Shown here: positions 10,684-22,002 of the stretch, one piece after another
Numbering within the stretch: position 1 is the stretch's first letter
Layout: the number at the start of each line of letters is the position of its first letter
Assembly: GCA_024280485.1 (NCBI GenBank)
Contig: JAJRQB010000065.1
Coordinates: 1-64,000 of the forward strand
Direction of reading: 5' to 3'
DNA length: 64,000 bases
DNA from: Deltaproteobacteria bacterium
GTDB taxonomy: Bacteria > Desulfobacterota > Desulfuromonadia > Desulfuromonadales > Geopsychrobacteraceae
The notes under the pieces: model-generated
Told to the model about the DNA's origin: nothing
The model's database searches: none
What the model saw: the letters and a program-made list of their open reading frames with translations, nothing else
Translations under genes and position numbers: made by a program

Positions 10684-12729
10684 ATGTTTGATCTGAACAG
10701 TCTGAATCCCCAGCAACGGCAAGCCGTTGAGCATGATCTGGGCCCTTTGCTCTTGCTGGCAGGCGCCGGTTCGGGCAAGACCCGCGTGATTACCTGTCGT
10801 ATCTCCTACCTGTTACAACAGCGTCAGGTCGCTGCTACGCAGATTCTGGCCATGACCTTCACCAATAAGTCGGCGCGTGAAATGCGCGAACGGGTGGAGC
10901 AGATGGTCGGTCGCAAGGCCTGCAAGGGGATGGTGATCAGCACCTTCCATTCGCTGTGCGTGCGGATATTGAAAAGCCATATCGAAAAGCTCGGCTATAA
11001 AAAGAACTTTTCGATTTATGCTGCCAGCGACCAGCAGCGCCTGGTGCGTGATCTGTTACGGGATCTGGTCGCCGATTCCAGCGCCAAAGATGCCGACCGA
11101 ATCTTGTGGCAGATCTCCGCTGCCAAAAACCGTCTGGTTTCGGCAGCGGGTTTTAAGCCAGATATCAATAACCCCGACAGTTGTCTGACCGCCGAGGTTT
11201 ATCCCCGCTACCAGAAGGCACTTAAGGCATATAATGCGGTCGATTTTGATGACTTGCTGATGCTGGTTGTACAGCTGTTTGATGAGCACCCGAAGGTTTT
11301 GGCCGATTATCAGCAGCGCTTTGTTTACCAGATGGTCGATGAATATCAGGATACCAATCCGGTGCAGTATCGCTTGTTGCGCCAGCTCTCCTGTGTTCAT
11401 GGCAATCTCTGCGTGGTCGGTGATGACGATCAGTCGATCTATGGATTTCGAGGCGCTGATATCAGTACAATCCTCAATTTTGAGAAAGATTTTCCCGGCA
11501 CCAAAGTGATCAAGCTGGAACAGAACTACCGTTCAACCGGGAATATTCTGGCTTCGGCGAACGCGGTGATTTGTAACAATAATAAACGGCGCGTGAAAGC
11601 ACTCTGGACCGCCGATGGTGACGGCGAAAAGGTCGAATATCTCCTCTGTGAGGATGACGAGGACGAAGCCCGGCAGGTGATGGAGCGAATTCACTCCGAG
11701 CGTTTTAAGCGCAAGTTGGAATACCGTGACTTTGCTATTCTTTATCGCACCAACAATCAATCGCGTTCATTTGAAGAGCAGCTTCGTTACGAGGATATCC
11801 CCTATGTATTGATTGGCGGTCAGAAGTTTTTCGATCGTAAAGAGGTCAAAGATCTGGTTGCCTACCTCAAGGTTCTGATCAATCCTTTTGATGAAGTGAA
11901 TCTCCTGAGGATTCTCAACTATCCCCGTCGCGGAATTGGCGGCACCAGCGCTGACCGCTTGATCCGCCTGTCAGCAGAGAGTGAAAGACCACTCTGGGAG
12001 TTGTTGCAACAGGCCGTCATGATCGAAGACTTATCGGCCAAGGTTGTCGGTGCTATTGATAACTTTGCAGACCTGCTCAAGCGTTATCGACAGCGCTTCA
12101 CCAAGCCGCTGCAGATGGTCGAGACGCTGCGTGATTTGGTGAAAGAATTGAAGCTTGATGAGGAGCTTTATCGACAGGAGAACGATCCTCAGAAAGCGCG
12201 CCGCCGGGTAGAAAATCAGGCTGAGGTGATCAATTCCATGGCGTCTTATCTGGAAAGAGAATCAGAACCTACGTTGGCAGGTTTCTTAGAGCGGGTTTCA
12301 TTGCTTGATGATGATAATATCGGTCGTAACGATAAAGAAAAGAAGCTGGCGCAAGATGCCGTGACCCTGATGAGTCTGCATTCAAGTAAGGGGTTGGAAT
12401 TTCCAGTGGTCTTTCTGGTTGGGATGGAAGAAGAGACGCTGCCGCACAAAAAATCGATCTACGAAACTTTCGATATAGATGAAGAACGGCGTCTTTGTTA
12501 TGTCGGTATGACCCGTGCCCGTATGCAGTTGGTCCTGATCGGCGCGCGGAAGAGACGACGTTATGGTAGCTTGACACAACGGGATCCCAGTCGGTTTTTG
12601 AGCGAGATTCCCGAAGAGGTTTTGTTGCGCCTGAGCAGCGAAGTTCCGCGTGAAAGTAGCGAAACTGAAAAAGAGCAACTGGCAGATAGCTTCTTTGCGG
12701 GAATAAGTAATTTATTTGGAGATTCGTAG
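10684..12729 (+). CDS. UvrD/PcrA/Rep family DNA helicase
   Basis: LNPQQRQAVEH, LLAGAGSGKTRVIT (Walker A), VDEYQDTNPVQY, VGDDDQSIYGFRGAD, TLMSLHSSKGLEFP. Confidence 0.92.
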   Translation: MFDLNSLNPQQRQAVEHDLGPLLLLAGAGSGKTRVITCRISYLLQQRQVAATQILAMTFTNKSAREMRERVEQMVGRKACKGMVISTFHSLCVRILKSHIEKLGYKKNFSIYAASDQQRLVRDLLRDLVADSSAKDADRILWQISAAKNRLVSAAGFKPDINNPDSCLTAEVYPRYQKALKAYNAVDFDDLLMLVVQLFDEHPKVLADYQQRFVYQMVDEYQDTNPVQYRLLRQLSCVHGNLCVVGDDDQSIYGFRGADISTILNFEKDFPGTKVIKLEQNYRSTGNILASANAVICNNNKRRVKALWTADGDGEKVEYLLCEDDEDEARQVMERIHSERFKRKLEYRDFAILYRTNNQSRSFEEQLRYEDIPYVLIGGQKFFDRKEVKDLVAYLKVLINPFDEVNLLRILNYPRRGIGGTSADRLIRLSAESERPLWELLQQAVMIEDLSAKVVGAIDNFADLLKRYRQRFTKPLQMVETLRDLVKELKLDEELYRQENDPQKARRRVENQAEVINSMASYLERESEPTLAGFLERVSLLDDDNIGRNDKEKKLAQDAVTLMSLHSSKGLEFPVVFLVGMEEETLPHKKSIYETFDIDEERRLCYVGMTRARMQLVLIGARKRRRYGSLTQRDPSRFLSEIPEEVLLRLSSEVPRESSETEKEQLADSFFAGISNLFGDS

Positions 12730-12768
12730 TCTGATACGTTGGGCGCGAACGGTGAATTGGAGTAAAAG

Positions 12769-13152
12769 ATGAAAATTACATTCCCCGGTGGGGTAGCGGT
12801 TAATGCCGAGTTTGATGGCTTTACAGTGAAGAGTGATCAGCCAGCGCGTGCCGGTGGGCAGGGAGCGGAACCCTCCCCATTCGATCTTTTTTTGGCGTCT
12901 CTCGGGACTTGTGCCGGTTTTTTTGCCCTGCGCTTTTGCCAACAACGTGAGTTGTCAACGGATGGCTTGAGTTTGTCGCTCGTTATTGAGCGCGACCCGG
13001 AAAAAAAGTTGCCTTCCAAGGTGCAGATTATCATCAATCTTCCGGATGATTTCCCCGATAAATACCGAAGTGCCATTATCCGTGCCACTGATCAGTGTGC
13101 AGTCAAGCGCAGCATTGCCGATCCACCAGAGTTTGAGGTGGTTACTAAATAG
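12769..13152 (+). CDS. OsmC family protein
   Basis: 127 aa; EPSPFDLFLASLGTCAGFFALRFCQQREL. Confidence 0.8.
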   Translation: MKITFPGGVAVNAEFDGFTVKSDQPARAGGQGAEPSPFDLFLASLGTCAGFFALRFCQQRELSTDGLSLSLVIERDPEKKLPSKVQIIINLPDDFPDKYRSAIIRATDQCAVKRSIADPPEFEVVTK

Positions 13153-13182
13153 TGCTAGCGGTTTTGGGGGGTAGTGGCAGGC

Positions 13183-15897
13183 TCAGGACCAGAGACTTGA
13201 TTCTTCACCCTCTTTCATAGGACTGGGCTCGAGGTTGATTTTTTCACCAAAGGCCTCTTTGAGTGTGTCTGCCAGATCATGGAATATGTCTGGCTTATCT
13301 AGCACCTTGAGGATATCGACCTCTTCCAACTCTTCGATGTCGAGTAGACTTCTTTGTCCTGTACAGATCAGGATTGGTAGATCAGGTCGCAGTTTCTTGG
13401 TCTGACGGGCCAGCTCCATTCCGGTCAACTGCGGCATGGTTTGATCGGTGATCACCATGTCAAAGATATCTGGATTTTTTTCGATCATCTCCATCGCTTC
13501 ACGACTGCTGGTGGTGCCAGTGACCTGATAGCCAAGATCTTCAAGAAATTCCTGCCCAATATGGATCAGACTCATTTCATCATCGACCAGTAGCAGATGT
13601 TGGCCACCGCCGTAATGAAGCGCATGCTGATGCGGAGCTTTATGCTGAAACTCACCGGTGAGTAGCGGTAGTAGGACTGTAAAGGTCGAACCCAGTCCAA
13701 CTTCCGACTCCAGTTCTATGCACCCCCCTGATGCATTGACGCTGCTTTGCACCACTGACAGCCCGAGCCCTGTCCCGGACTCAGCGCCTTTGGTCGTGAA
13801 ATAGGGGTCAAATATACGCTCTCTGGTGTATTGATCGATGCCGGTCCCGGTGTCACTGATCTGCAAGCGCATGTGAGGGCCGCTTTTTAGTTGAGGGTAA
13901 TCCTCGACAGAGGGGGTGAATTGATCGAGAATAATGGTCAGGGTTCCGCCATGTTCGGTCATTGCTTGTACCGCATTGGTGGTCAAATTCATCAGAATCT
14001 GATGGATTCGTGTCGGATCAGCCAGAATCCAGAAATCAGTTGTCGCGATGCGGGCCTTGATGTTGATTGTTGCCGGGATGCCAGCGCGCAGCAGTTTAAG
14101 GGCTTCGCGGATGACAGGGACGACCAACGTTGGTTGTGCTTCTTCTTTTGATTTGCGACTGAAAGAGAGTATTTGACCAACCAGATCCTTGGCGCGGTTG
14201 GCTGACGACAGAATCTTTTCAACGCGGTCGCGTTCCTTGCTCCCTTCCTCGAACTTAATCTGCAGCAGTTGGGCAAATCCGAGAATTGGCGTCAGAATAT
14301 TATTGAAGTCATGAGCGATGCCGCCCGCCAGGGTACCGACAGCTTCCATTTTCTGCGATTGACGCAACTGATCGAGCAGGTTGATCCTCTCTTTCTCACT
14401 CGTGCTTCGTTTACTGATATCATTGATGAATAGAGCCGCGTGCCAGCAATCGTCCATCTTGAACGCCGAAATTGACATCTCGACCGGAACAATTGTTCCG
14501 TCTTTGGCACGGGCCTCGAGTTCGATCAGATTGCCAGTTGTATCGACGGGGTTGTCTTCAAACTCTGGGCAGGCTTCCGCAAAGATATTTCGGCTCTTGT
14601 CGGGAATGATCAGCGCGGCAAAATTTTCATTAAGCGCCTGTTTGCGGCTGTAACCAAATATTGTTTCCGCAGCAGGGTTCCAGTAGCTGATTCTTCCGTT
14701 GGCTTCAGTAAGGATAATGGCGCTGTTGGCATTCTGGGTAATGGTGTGGTAGCGCTCTTCACTTTCTAGAAGCTTGACTGTCGCTTGTTTCAGTTCCGTA
14801 ACATCGGTCAGGGTGCCGACATATCCCTCATAGACGCCGTCACTCCATGACGGAATTGCTTCGCAGATAACCCACCGTGACTTGTTGTCAGACAAACATA
14901 GCGGAAACTCTGCATGAAAGGGTTTTTCTTGCGCTATGGCCAATTTCCAAGCCTGTAGTACCTGGGTTTGATGTTCGGGATGTAGGTTCCCCAACCATTC
15001 ATCCAGGCTCTTTTCATAACCGAGAATTCCAAGCAAGACTCGTGCTTTCTGGTTATACCAAAGGAGGGCGCCCGTCGTGTTAGTGCGGAAGAGTCCTACC
15101 GGTGAGATTGCCGTAACTGTGGTGACAAACTTATTGTGATCAGTCAGATTTTTCTTTAATTCATCCCGACTATGCCAGAGATTGTTGATTTTTTCTGCTA
15201 AAATACCCATTTCGTCGTTTTTGTGAAAAGGACTGACCTCTAGATAGACGGTCTTGTCGGAACCCTCTGTTAAGCTGTTAAGTTGGCTGGCCAGACTTGT
15301 GACCTGACGGGTAAACAGAGAATGGAACAGGCTATAAAAGGCCAGTGTTAATGCGAAACAAACGATGAAATTCTTGAATATATTCATCATCAGGTTGCGA
15401 TTGTCGTTGCTGGGGTTTCTGACATTACTGAGATCAAGTTTGATGAACCAGCCTGATGCTGGATTTGTGTCTGCGACAACCTGAAAGCGTTGCTGGTGAG
15501 TCGGGCCGAAAAGTTGTCGCTCAATCCAACTTGGTGTTGGTGGAACGGGGAGACGTTGCAGACTGACCAGTCCTTGGTGTTGGAGAGTGGTCAATTGAAT
15601 AGAAAGGATAGGTGGAAAAGAGAAGAGGTTGTTGAGGAGCTCTGTCGCAGCGGTCAGATTATTTTCTGTCAGTAGTTTTTCGAGGGGCGGAGTTGTCGCC
15701 AGTAAAATTTGCTGCAGAGTTTCGTTTGCCTGATTTTGTCCATGCTCCAAGCCTGAAAAAAACTGGTAAGCACTGGCCACAATTGTTAGTAGCAAGGCGA
15801 AGAGACATGCGACCAGCAGCTGTTTGCGGAATATGCTGACAAAACGGTGTTTCTGCAATGAACCCTCAATTGATCTGGACAAAGAAATATTGGACAA
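13183..15897 (-). CDS. Hybrid histidine kinase (TM sensor, HAMP, PAS, HisKA, HATPase, REC)
   Basis: QSQKMEAVGTLAGGIAHDFNNILTPILGFAQLL H-box; GTGLGLSVV; C-terminal LLVDDEMSLIHIGQEFLEDLGYQVTG REC. Confidence 0.88.
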   Translation of the reverse strand: MSNISLSRSIEGSLQKHRFVSIFRKQLLVACLFALLLTIVASAYQFFSGLEHGQNQANETLQQILLATTPPLEKLLTENNLTAATELLNNLFSFPPILSIQLTTLQHQGLVSLQRLPVPPTPSWIERQLFGPTHQQRFQVVADTNPASGWFIKLDLSNVRNPSNDNRNLMMNIFKNFIVCFALTLAFYSLFHSLFTRQVTSLASQLNSLTEGSDKTVYLEVSPFHKNDEMGILAEKINNLWHSRDELKKNLTDHNKFVTTVTAISPVGLFRTNTTGALLWYNQKARVLLGILGYEKSLDEWLGNLHPEHQTQVLQAWKLAIAQEKPFHAEFPLCLSDNKSRWVICEAIPSWSDGVYEGYVGTLTDVTELKQATVKLLESEERYHTITQNANSAIILTEANGRISYWNPAAETIFGYSRKQALNENFAALIIPDKSRNIFAEACPEFEDNPVDTTGNLIELEARAKDGTIVPVEMSISAFKMDDCWHAALFINDISKRSTSEKERINLLDQLRQSQKMEAVGTLAGGIAHDFNNILTPILGFAQLLQIKFEEGSKERDRVEKILSSANRAKDLVGQILSFSRKSKEEAQPTLVVPVIREALKLLRAGIPATINIKARIATTDFWILADPTRIHQILMNLTTNAVQAMTEHGGTLTIILDQFTPSVEDYPQLKSGPHMRLQISDTGTGIDQYTRERIFDPYFTTKGAESGTGLGLSVVQSSVNASGGCIELESEVGLGSTFTVLLPLLTGEFQHKAPHQHALHYGGGQHLLLVDDEMSLIHIGQEFLEDLGYQVTGTTSSREAMEMIEKNPDIFDMVITDQTMPQLTGMELARQTKKLRPDLPILICTGQRSLLDIEELEEVDILKVLDKPDIFHDLADTLKEAFGEKINLEPSPMKEGEESSLWS

Positions 15898-15928
15898 ACT
15901 TCATGGGTGGAAACTTTGTAAGATGAAT

Positions 15929-16828
15929 TTAACCTTTTATCCTATTTGTATCGATTTGTAAATCATTGACTGCCATATCGATTAACCAGCGGGCGATGCT
16001 GCGTCTTGGAGGCAGTTGCGGGAGGTTGTCGATTGAATACCAGTTGCCTTCGCTTAATTCATTGTCTTGAAGTTTGATCTCGCCACTGCTGTAATCAGCA
16101 GTAAAACCAGTCATTAGTTGACTGGGGAAAGGCCAACTCTGACTCCCCTGGTAGCAAATATTGGTTACTGTAATTCCGGTCTCTTCGAACAGCTCACGTA
16201 CAACGGTCTGCTCAAGGTTTTCACCAAACTCGACAAAGCCTGCGACCAGCCCAAAGCGTCCAGGAGCCCATTCAGGCTTGCGCACCAACAGTATTTCATT
16301 GTTTCGGCGCACCAGAACAATAATGCAGGGGTGAATGCGTGGGTAATGCTGAGACCCACATGCACTGCATTTTTTCCCCCACTCAGAATTGATCCGCCCC
16401 ATTTTCTCACCGCAATTGTCGCAACAGCAGCTTGTCCGTTCCCAGTGTAATATAGAATTCCCGAGGCCAGCGAGGGAGAGTAGTGACAGGGGGAGTCCGG
16501 GTTCATTATCGAGGATGTTTGTTGCATGCAGGCTTTGCGGAATGGATGCAGTGCGGCTGAGATGCTGCAGCCTGCAGGGAACCCCTTTCCAGTGGCCGAT
16601 AAAAATAGAATCTTGATCTGCCCCTAATTCCATTGCCTGTTCGTCTCTGGGCAGATTTATATCCTCAGTTCTGTCGACAAGCACCCTGGTCCCCTGCAAC
16701 ATCAGTCTGTATCCGCCGCCGCCAGGATCCTGTGATGGCGTTGAAAGAACAAAATCATCATCAAGTGCCTTACGATTGAAAGGCAAGAGTTCGCAGTTAG
16801 CATAGCCATCAGGCAGTTTATAACTCAT
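15929..16828 (-). CDS. nudC: NADH pyrophosphatase, NUDIX family with Zn ribbon
   Basis: CCDNCGEKM...KKCSACGSQHYPRIHPCIIVLV; NUDIX box GFVEFGENLEQTVVRELFEETGI; SQPW-type SQSWPFPSQLM. Confidence 0.88.
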   Translation of the reverse strand: MSYKLPDGYANCELLPFNRKALDDDFVLSTPSQDPGGGGYRLMLQGTRVLVDRTEDINLPRDEQAMELGADQDSIFIGHWKGVPCRLQHLSRTASIPQSLHATNILDNEPGLPLSLLSLAGLGNSILHWERTSCCCDNCGEKMGRINSEWGKKCSACGSQHYPRIHPCIIVLVRRNNEILLVRKPEWAPGRFGLVAGFVEFGENLEQTVVRELFEETGITVTNICYQGSQSWPFPSQLMTGFTADYSSGEIKLQDNELSEGNWYSIDNLPQLPPRRSIARWLIDMAVNDLQIDTNRIKG

Positions 16829-17355
16829 TTGTTTGCTATCAACTTCTGTCGATACGCCTGCAGTGCTATCAGGGTTTTGGCGTCAATAATCTCGCCCGCA
16901 TCGATCATCTCGAAGGCTTTCTCGGGGGTCAGAGGAACCAGATCGATAAACTCGTGGTCTTCTCGCGTAGTTGGGGTCGTTGTCAGTTCCGTAGCCAGGT
17001 AGATGTAAATCATTTCACGGCAGAAACCGACAGAACTGTAGATTTTGCAGAGGAGCTCAAGCTGCGCAGGTTTGCGGCCAATCTCCTCCTGCAGTTCGCG
17101 CGCGATACATTCATCAGCATCCTCACCTTTTTCAAGGCGACCGGCCGGGATCTCCAGAATATTGCCACAAACTGCCGGGCGGAATTGACTGATCAGTAGT
17201 AAGCGGCCGTCACTGTCGATCGGTAGCGCTGCTGCACCGCCTGGGTGATGGATCATCTCGAAGCGTGCCTCTCGTCCATCCGGCAATGAGTGAGTTTCGA
17301 GGGCCAGGTTAAGAATCTTTCCGTTAAAAACAATTTCTTCTTTCAGCAGGGACAT
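16825..17355 (-). CDS. NUDIX hydrolase, ADP-ribose pyrophosphatase-like
   Basis: 176 aa; EIPAGRLEKGEDADECIARELQEEIG. Confidence 0.8.
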   Translation of the reverse strand: MSLLKEEIVFNGKILNLALETHSLPDGREARFEMIHHPGGAAALPIDSDGRLLLISQFRPAVCGNILEIPAGRLEKGEDADECIARELQEEIGRKPAQLELLCKIYSSVGFCREMIYIYLATELTTTPTTREDHEFIDLVPLTPEKAFEMIDAGEIIDAKTLIALQAYRQKLIANK

Positions 17356-17585
17356 GCGCTCTCCTTCGGCGAAAATATAATTTCGCAGTTTACAGGCTCA
17401 GTCTATTGAAGAGCAAGGTGCAGTAACAAATTGATTCTATAACTAAATTCTGTTCATGCTCAGGGACCAGTCGAGTGAGATTTGTCTGTTTTTTTCAGCA
17501 TCAATACTAGAAATCAAAACTTTTTTTGTTAATCTTTATTAAGAATTTATTAGCCGGGCTGTGTACATTTTTTGGGAGATCTATC

Positions 17586-18434
17586 ATGACCGAGAAACTT
17601 CAGGATATTGACTATGATATCGATAAGTTACCTCCGATGCCGCTTATCGCAACGCGGATGGTTGAACTGATCAGTTCATCACGAAGCTCGGCCGAAGAAT
17701 TGGCTAAAGTGGTATCTGGTGATCCGGCAATCTCTGCACGTGTGCTCAAAATCGCCAATTCGTCGTTCTATTCGATGGCCCGTCAGGTAAAAACCTTGTC
17801 GACTGCAATTGTCATCCTGGGTGAGAGAACCCTCCGTAATCTGGTCATGGCAGCGAGTATTCGTGGCATGCACGGAAAATTCGGAGATATGGAGCAAAGG
17901 CTCTGGGAAGATTCCATGACCTGTGCTCTTGGGTCACGATTCTTAGCGCGGAGTTTGCGAGTGGGTGACCCGGAAGAGGCTTTTATCGCAGGCCTTTTCA
18001 GGCATATCGGTAGAACCGTACTTAATAATCAAGATCCTGATACTTATCGAGATTTAGTCACACAGCACCAACGCTGTGGGGCTGAAATGTTAGCCCTGGA
18101 AAAAGCAAAGTTCGAGATCAATCATGCCGAGCTTGGTGCTGCTGTTCTGCACCACTGGCAGCTTTCAGACACTATAGCAACGGTTGCTCTCCGACATCAT
18201 GACAAAGATCTGGCGACTATAGAGGATTCTGAGGCACGTAATCTGACGGCTATCGCCAATATTGCCAGCGAGTTCCCTCTGATGCTCGGTATCTTTGGCC
18301 CTTATAAAGATGATGTTGATCTTGAGGATTTACCGGGAGCTAAACTTTTGGGGTTGGATGCGGACAGACTGGAAGAATTATTCGAGGAGTTCAGTGAGGT
18401 TTTTGAAGAAAACCGTGATGATTTCCTCTCGTAA
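17586..18434 (+). CDS. HDOD domain signalling protein
   Basis: LPPMPLIATRMVELISSSRSSAEELAKVVSGDPAISARVLKIANSSFYSM; LGERTLRNLVMAASI. Start set at ATG 17586. Confidence 0.8.
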   Translation: MTEKLQDIDYDIDKLPPMPLIATRMVELISSSRSSAEELAKVVSGDPAISARVLKIANSSFYSMARQVKTLSTAIVILGERTLRNLVMAASIRGMHGKFGDMEQRLWEDSMTCALGSRFLARSLRVGDPEEAFIAGLFRHIGRTVLNNQDPDTYRDLVTQHQRCGAEMLALEKAKFEINHAELGAAVLHHWQLSDTIATVALRHHDKDLATIEDSEARNLTAIANIASEFPLMLGIFGPYKDDVDLEDLPGAKLLGLDADRLEELFEEFSEVFEENRDDFLS

Positions 18435-19795
18435 TGGACCCTCACTGTATGGTTGATAAATTCTTTACATCGACGACACATATGACCGAAATCGATGAAA
18501 AAATTCTTCTGCAGCCGGTTGAACAGAACCCGGCGGCGATTGTGATCACCGATGCAGATGGGCAGATTATCTATGTCAATAAGCAGTTTTGTGCTGTAAC
18601 TGGCTATAGCGCTGAGGAGGCCATGGGGGAATCTCCGCGTCTGCTTAAAGGGGGGGATGGCTTCACCGATTACGACTTGTTATGGAAAACCCTTCTAGCC
18701 AGCGAACAGTGGCGTGGAGAGTTTCACAATCGCCGCAAGGATGGTAGCTACTTCTGGGAATTCGCACTAATTTCGCCCATTCGCAATGATCAGGGTGAGA
18801 TTCACTCCTATCTTGCGATCAAGGAAGATATCACGGCAGACAAGCTTGCAGAGGAAGAACTGCATCAATGGGTCTCACAGGCAACCCAACTATCATCAAC
18901 CCTTGAGTACAAAAATTTTGAATTGGAAACAGCACGGGAAAAGTTGAATTCGGCCTATCGTCAGTTAAAGCAAGCTCAGTCACAGCTGCTTCAGCGTGAA
19001 AAGATGGCTTCGATAGGAAAGTTGGCCGCCGGTGTTGCGCATGAGATCAATAATCCGATGGGTTTCATCAATAGCAATTTGGGTTCACTCGAAAAATATG
19101 TCAATAAAATAGTGAACTATATTGCCTCAGTTGAAGCCTTAGTTAATAGAGACGCCCCTCAGCTCGGTTTGCAGCTTGAAGCCTCCCGTAAAAAAGCAAA
19201 GATCGACTACATGTTTGAAGATATCGGTGCTCTGATCGAAGAATCACTGTCAGGGGTTGAGCGGGTCCGCAAGATTGTCATGACACTTAAGAGTTTTTCT
19301 CATGTCGATACAGCCGAAGAGCAGTTGGCCGATATCAATAAGTGCCTTGAGGATACGATCACTATCGCCTGGAACGAAATCAAGTATAAGGCAACGCTTG
19401 ATCGGCATTTTGGTGAAATTCCACAGGTTAAATGTCGCCCTCAAGAACTTAATCAAGTGTTTATGAATATCCTGATTAACGCGGTTCAGGCGATTGATAA
19501 GGGGGGAATGATCAGCGTTACGACCAGCGTCTCTGGCGGAATGCTCAAAATTGAGATCAGTGACAATGGCTCTGGCATTCCTGAAGATATTCGCGCGAAG
19601 ATTTTTGAACCGTTTTTCACAACCAAGGAGGTCGGCAAAGGAGCCGGTCTGGGGATGAGTATCAGTTACGAGATTATCCAGAAGCATGGCGGTGAAATAC
19701 TCATCGAGAGTGAAATTGGCAAAGGGAGTTGCTTCACCGTCCTGCTCCCCCTGACTCAGAATAACGAAGCTGGCCCACTGGAGGAGAAATTTTGA
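18434..19795 (+). CDS. PAS domain histidine kinase (array copy 1)
   Basis: PAS ([21 protein letters not shown]); [46 protein letters not shown]. Start could be 18482. Confidence 0.85.
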   Translation: MDPHCMVDKFFTSTTHMTEIDEKILLQPVEQNPAAIVITDADGQIIYVNKQFCAVTGYSAEEAMGESPRLLKGGDGFTDYDLLWKTLLASEQWRGEFHNRRKDGSYFWEFALISPIRNDQGEIHSYLAIKEDITADKLAEEELHQWVSQATQLSSTLEYKNFELETAREKLNSAYRQLKQAQSQLLQREKMASIGKLAAGVAHEINNPMGFINSNLGSLEKYVNKIVNYIASVEALVNRDAPQLGLQLEASRKKAKIDYMFEDIGALIEESLSGVERVRKIVMTLKSFSHVDTAEEQLADINKCLEDTITIAWNEIKYKATLDRHFGEIPQVKCRPQELNQVFMNILINAVQAIDKGGMISVTTSVSGGMLKIEISDNGSGIPEDIRAKIFEPFFTTKEVGKGAGLGMSISYEIIQKHGGEILIESEIGKGSCFTVLLPLTQNNEAGPLEEKF

Positions 19796-22002
19796 TCCTC
19801 TCATTTGTACGTCAGCATCTTTCGGTCAAGATTTCATTATTGTTGGTTCCACTGATTCTGGCAGGGCTGGGCGGATTCGCCTGGTTCCTGATTGATAGCC
19901 GGGCTGCAGTTGTTGAGGATGAGAACTTTCGTAGGGCCAAAACCGCAGCAATTGTTGGTGCCGAAGGGATGAGCCATATCCTTGAAGAGTTGGTCAACAG
20001 TGGCGTTTTTAGTAAAGAGGAGATCTTCGATCAGGATTACCAAAAAATCACAGGTGGAGAACTGGCTGACACCAAGATCCCTAAATATCATACTCGGTAT
20101 GATCAGTACCTTGATGGTTTGATCAAGCATTTTCAAGATGCTTTTCTTTCTGATGAAAGCATTGTTTTTGCGGTTCTTGTTGACACGAATGGTTACCTGC
20201 CGACTCATAACAGTCGTTATTCGCAACCCTTGACAGGTGACGATGATAAGGACCAGACAGGGAACAGAACCAAGAGGATTTTCAACGATCCCGTCGGACT
20301 GAAAGCTGCGCGCTTCGAAAGAACGAGTGGACAAGCTGTTCTGCGCCAAACCTATCACCGTGACACCGGGGTCACCATGTGGGATGTGAGTGCACCGGTC
20401 ATTGTCTTTGGCCGCCACTGGGGAGGCTTTCGTATCGGTTTGTCGATGGAGCGTGCCGAAGCTGAAGTTTTGCGATTAAAACGAACTATTATTTACGCCT
20501 CTTCCGGGTTTGGATTCCTGACTGTCCTTTTAATCGTAGGAGTTGTCCGCCGAGCGACGATACCTCTCAAGCGCTTGACCCTCGCAACGCGGGCGATTGC
20601 GGATGGTCAGCATCAAGAGCAGATTGAACTCCAGTCGCAGGATGAAATAGGCGAACTGGTAAATTCATTCAATCAGATGCAGCGGTCCCTTGAGAACACG
20701 ACCGTTTCACGTGATTTTTTTGATCGAATCGTTAATTCGATTCATGATCTTTTGCTGGTTGTTTCGCCCACGGGGGAAATTCAGCGTATCAATAAGGCTG
20801 TATTGAATGTGCTGAGCAGTGATGAAAGCAAACTCCTTGGCACCAATGTCAATGAACTCTTCGACGACAAGGCAGGGGGCAAGAACTGGGCTAAACAATT
20901 ACAACAGAAAAACCAGCTTGATGCTGAGGATGTTTTTCTGTTGAGACAATCAGGAAAAGCCTTGGCGATGTCGATGTCAGCCAGTCCGCTCTATTCTGAA
21001 CACAGTCAGGTCGATGGTTACATCATCATCTGCCAGGATAACGATCGTAGAATTCGTGCCGAACTTGAGATGGAAAAAGCCTTCGATAACGCTTTCGCAC
21101 TCAATGCCGAACTCCGTGATATGAACGATTCGGTCGAAAAGAAGAATCAAGAACTAGATGATGCCTATCGAAAACTCAAAGCCAGCCAGTCACAAATTCT
21201 ACAGCAGGAGAAGATGGCTTCCATTGGTCAACTGGCAGCTGGTGTTGCCCACGAGATCAACAACCCGATGGGATTTATCACCAGCAATTTACAAACTCTG
21301 GGCAAGTACATTGACCGTTTGAACCTGTTTATTAATGAGCAAAAATTGGTGCTGAACGAAAAAGCCGCATCGGATGAGCTTCAACTGCTACAGGAACAGC
21401 AAAAGAAGCTAAAAGTTGATTATATCCTCGCAGATGGTCGGGAATTAATTGAAGAATCGCTAGATGGGGCGGGGCGAGTTAAGAAGATTGTCCAGAACCT
21501 CAAGAGTTTCTCTCGGGTTGATCTGGCTGAAATGGCCGAGGTCTGTTTGAATGACTGTCTCGAAAGTACCATCAGTATTGCCTGGAACGAGTTGAAATAT
21601 AAATCAGAGCTGGAGAAGGATTTTGGCGAGCTGGCTCCTATCCCGTGTCACCCGCAGCAACTTAACCAAGTGTTTCTGAATATTCTGATCAACGCCGCAC
21701 AAGCGATTGAAAAACAAGGGACGATTCGCATCAGCACCAGGCAAGATGAAAACAATCAGTATGTGTCGATCAGTGATGATGGCAGTGGTATCCCAGAGGA
21801 TATCCAAAAGAAGATTTTCGAACCCTTTTTTACGACCAAGGATGTCGGAAAAGGGACCGGACTAGGGATGAGTATCAGTTACGATATTATCCATAGCCAT
21901 GGCGGTCGGATAGACCTGGAGAGCGAGATCGGGATCGGAACCACTTTTACGATTGTTCTTCCGCGTCATGCTGTTGGTGACTTGGAGAAGCTCGATGGCT
22001 GA
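19792..22002 (+). CDS. Membrane sensor histidine kinase, HAMP-PAS (array copy 2)
   Basis: N-terminal TM and extracellular segment, HAMP, PAS, then [44 protein letters not shown]. Overlaps the preceding stop. Confidence 0.87.
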   Translation: MILSFVRQHLSVKISLLLVPLILAGLGGFAWFLIDSRAAVVEDENFRRAKTAAIVGAEGMSHILEELVNSGVFSKEEIFDQDYQKITGGELADTKIPKYHTRYDQYLDGLIKHFQDAFLSDESIVFAVLVDTNGYLPTHNSRYSQPLTGDDDKDQTGNRTKRIFNDPVGLKAARFERTSGQAVLRQTYHRDTGVTMWDVSAPVIVFGRHWGGFRIGLSMERAEAEVLRLKRTIIYASSGFGFLTVLLIVGVVRRATIPLKRLTLATRAIADGQHQEQIELQSQDEIGELVNSFNQMQRSLENTTVSRDFFDRIVNSIHDLLLVVSPTGEIQRINKAVLNVLSSDESKLLGTNVNELFDDKAGGKNWAKQLQQKNQLDAEDVFLLRQSGKALAMSMSASPLYSEHSQVDGYIIICQDNDRRIRAELEMEKAFDNAFALNAELRDMNDSVEKKNQELDDAYRKLKASQSQILQQEKMASIGQLAAGVAHEINNPMGFITSNLQTLGKYIDRLNLFINEQKLVLNEKAASDELQLLQEQQKKLKVDYILADGRELIEESLDGAGRVKKIVQNLKSFSRVDLAEMAEVCLNDCLESTISIAWNELKYKSELEKDFGELAPIPCHPQQLNQVFLNILINAAQAIEKQGTIRISTRQDENNQYVSISDDGSGIPEDIQKKIFEPFFTTKDVGKGTGLGMSISYDIIHSHGGRIDLESEIGIGTTFTIVLPRHAVGDLEKLDG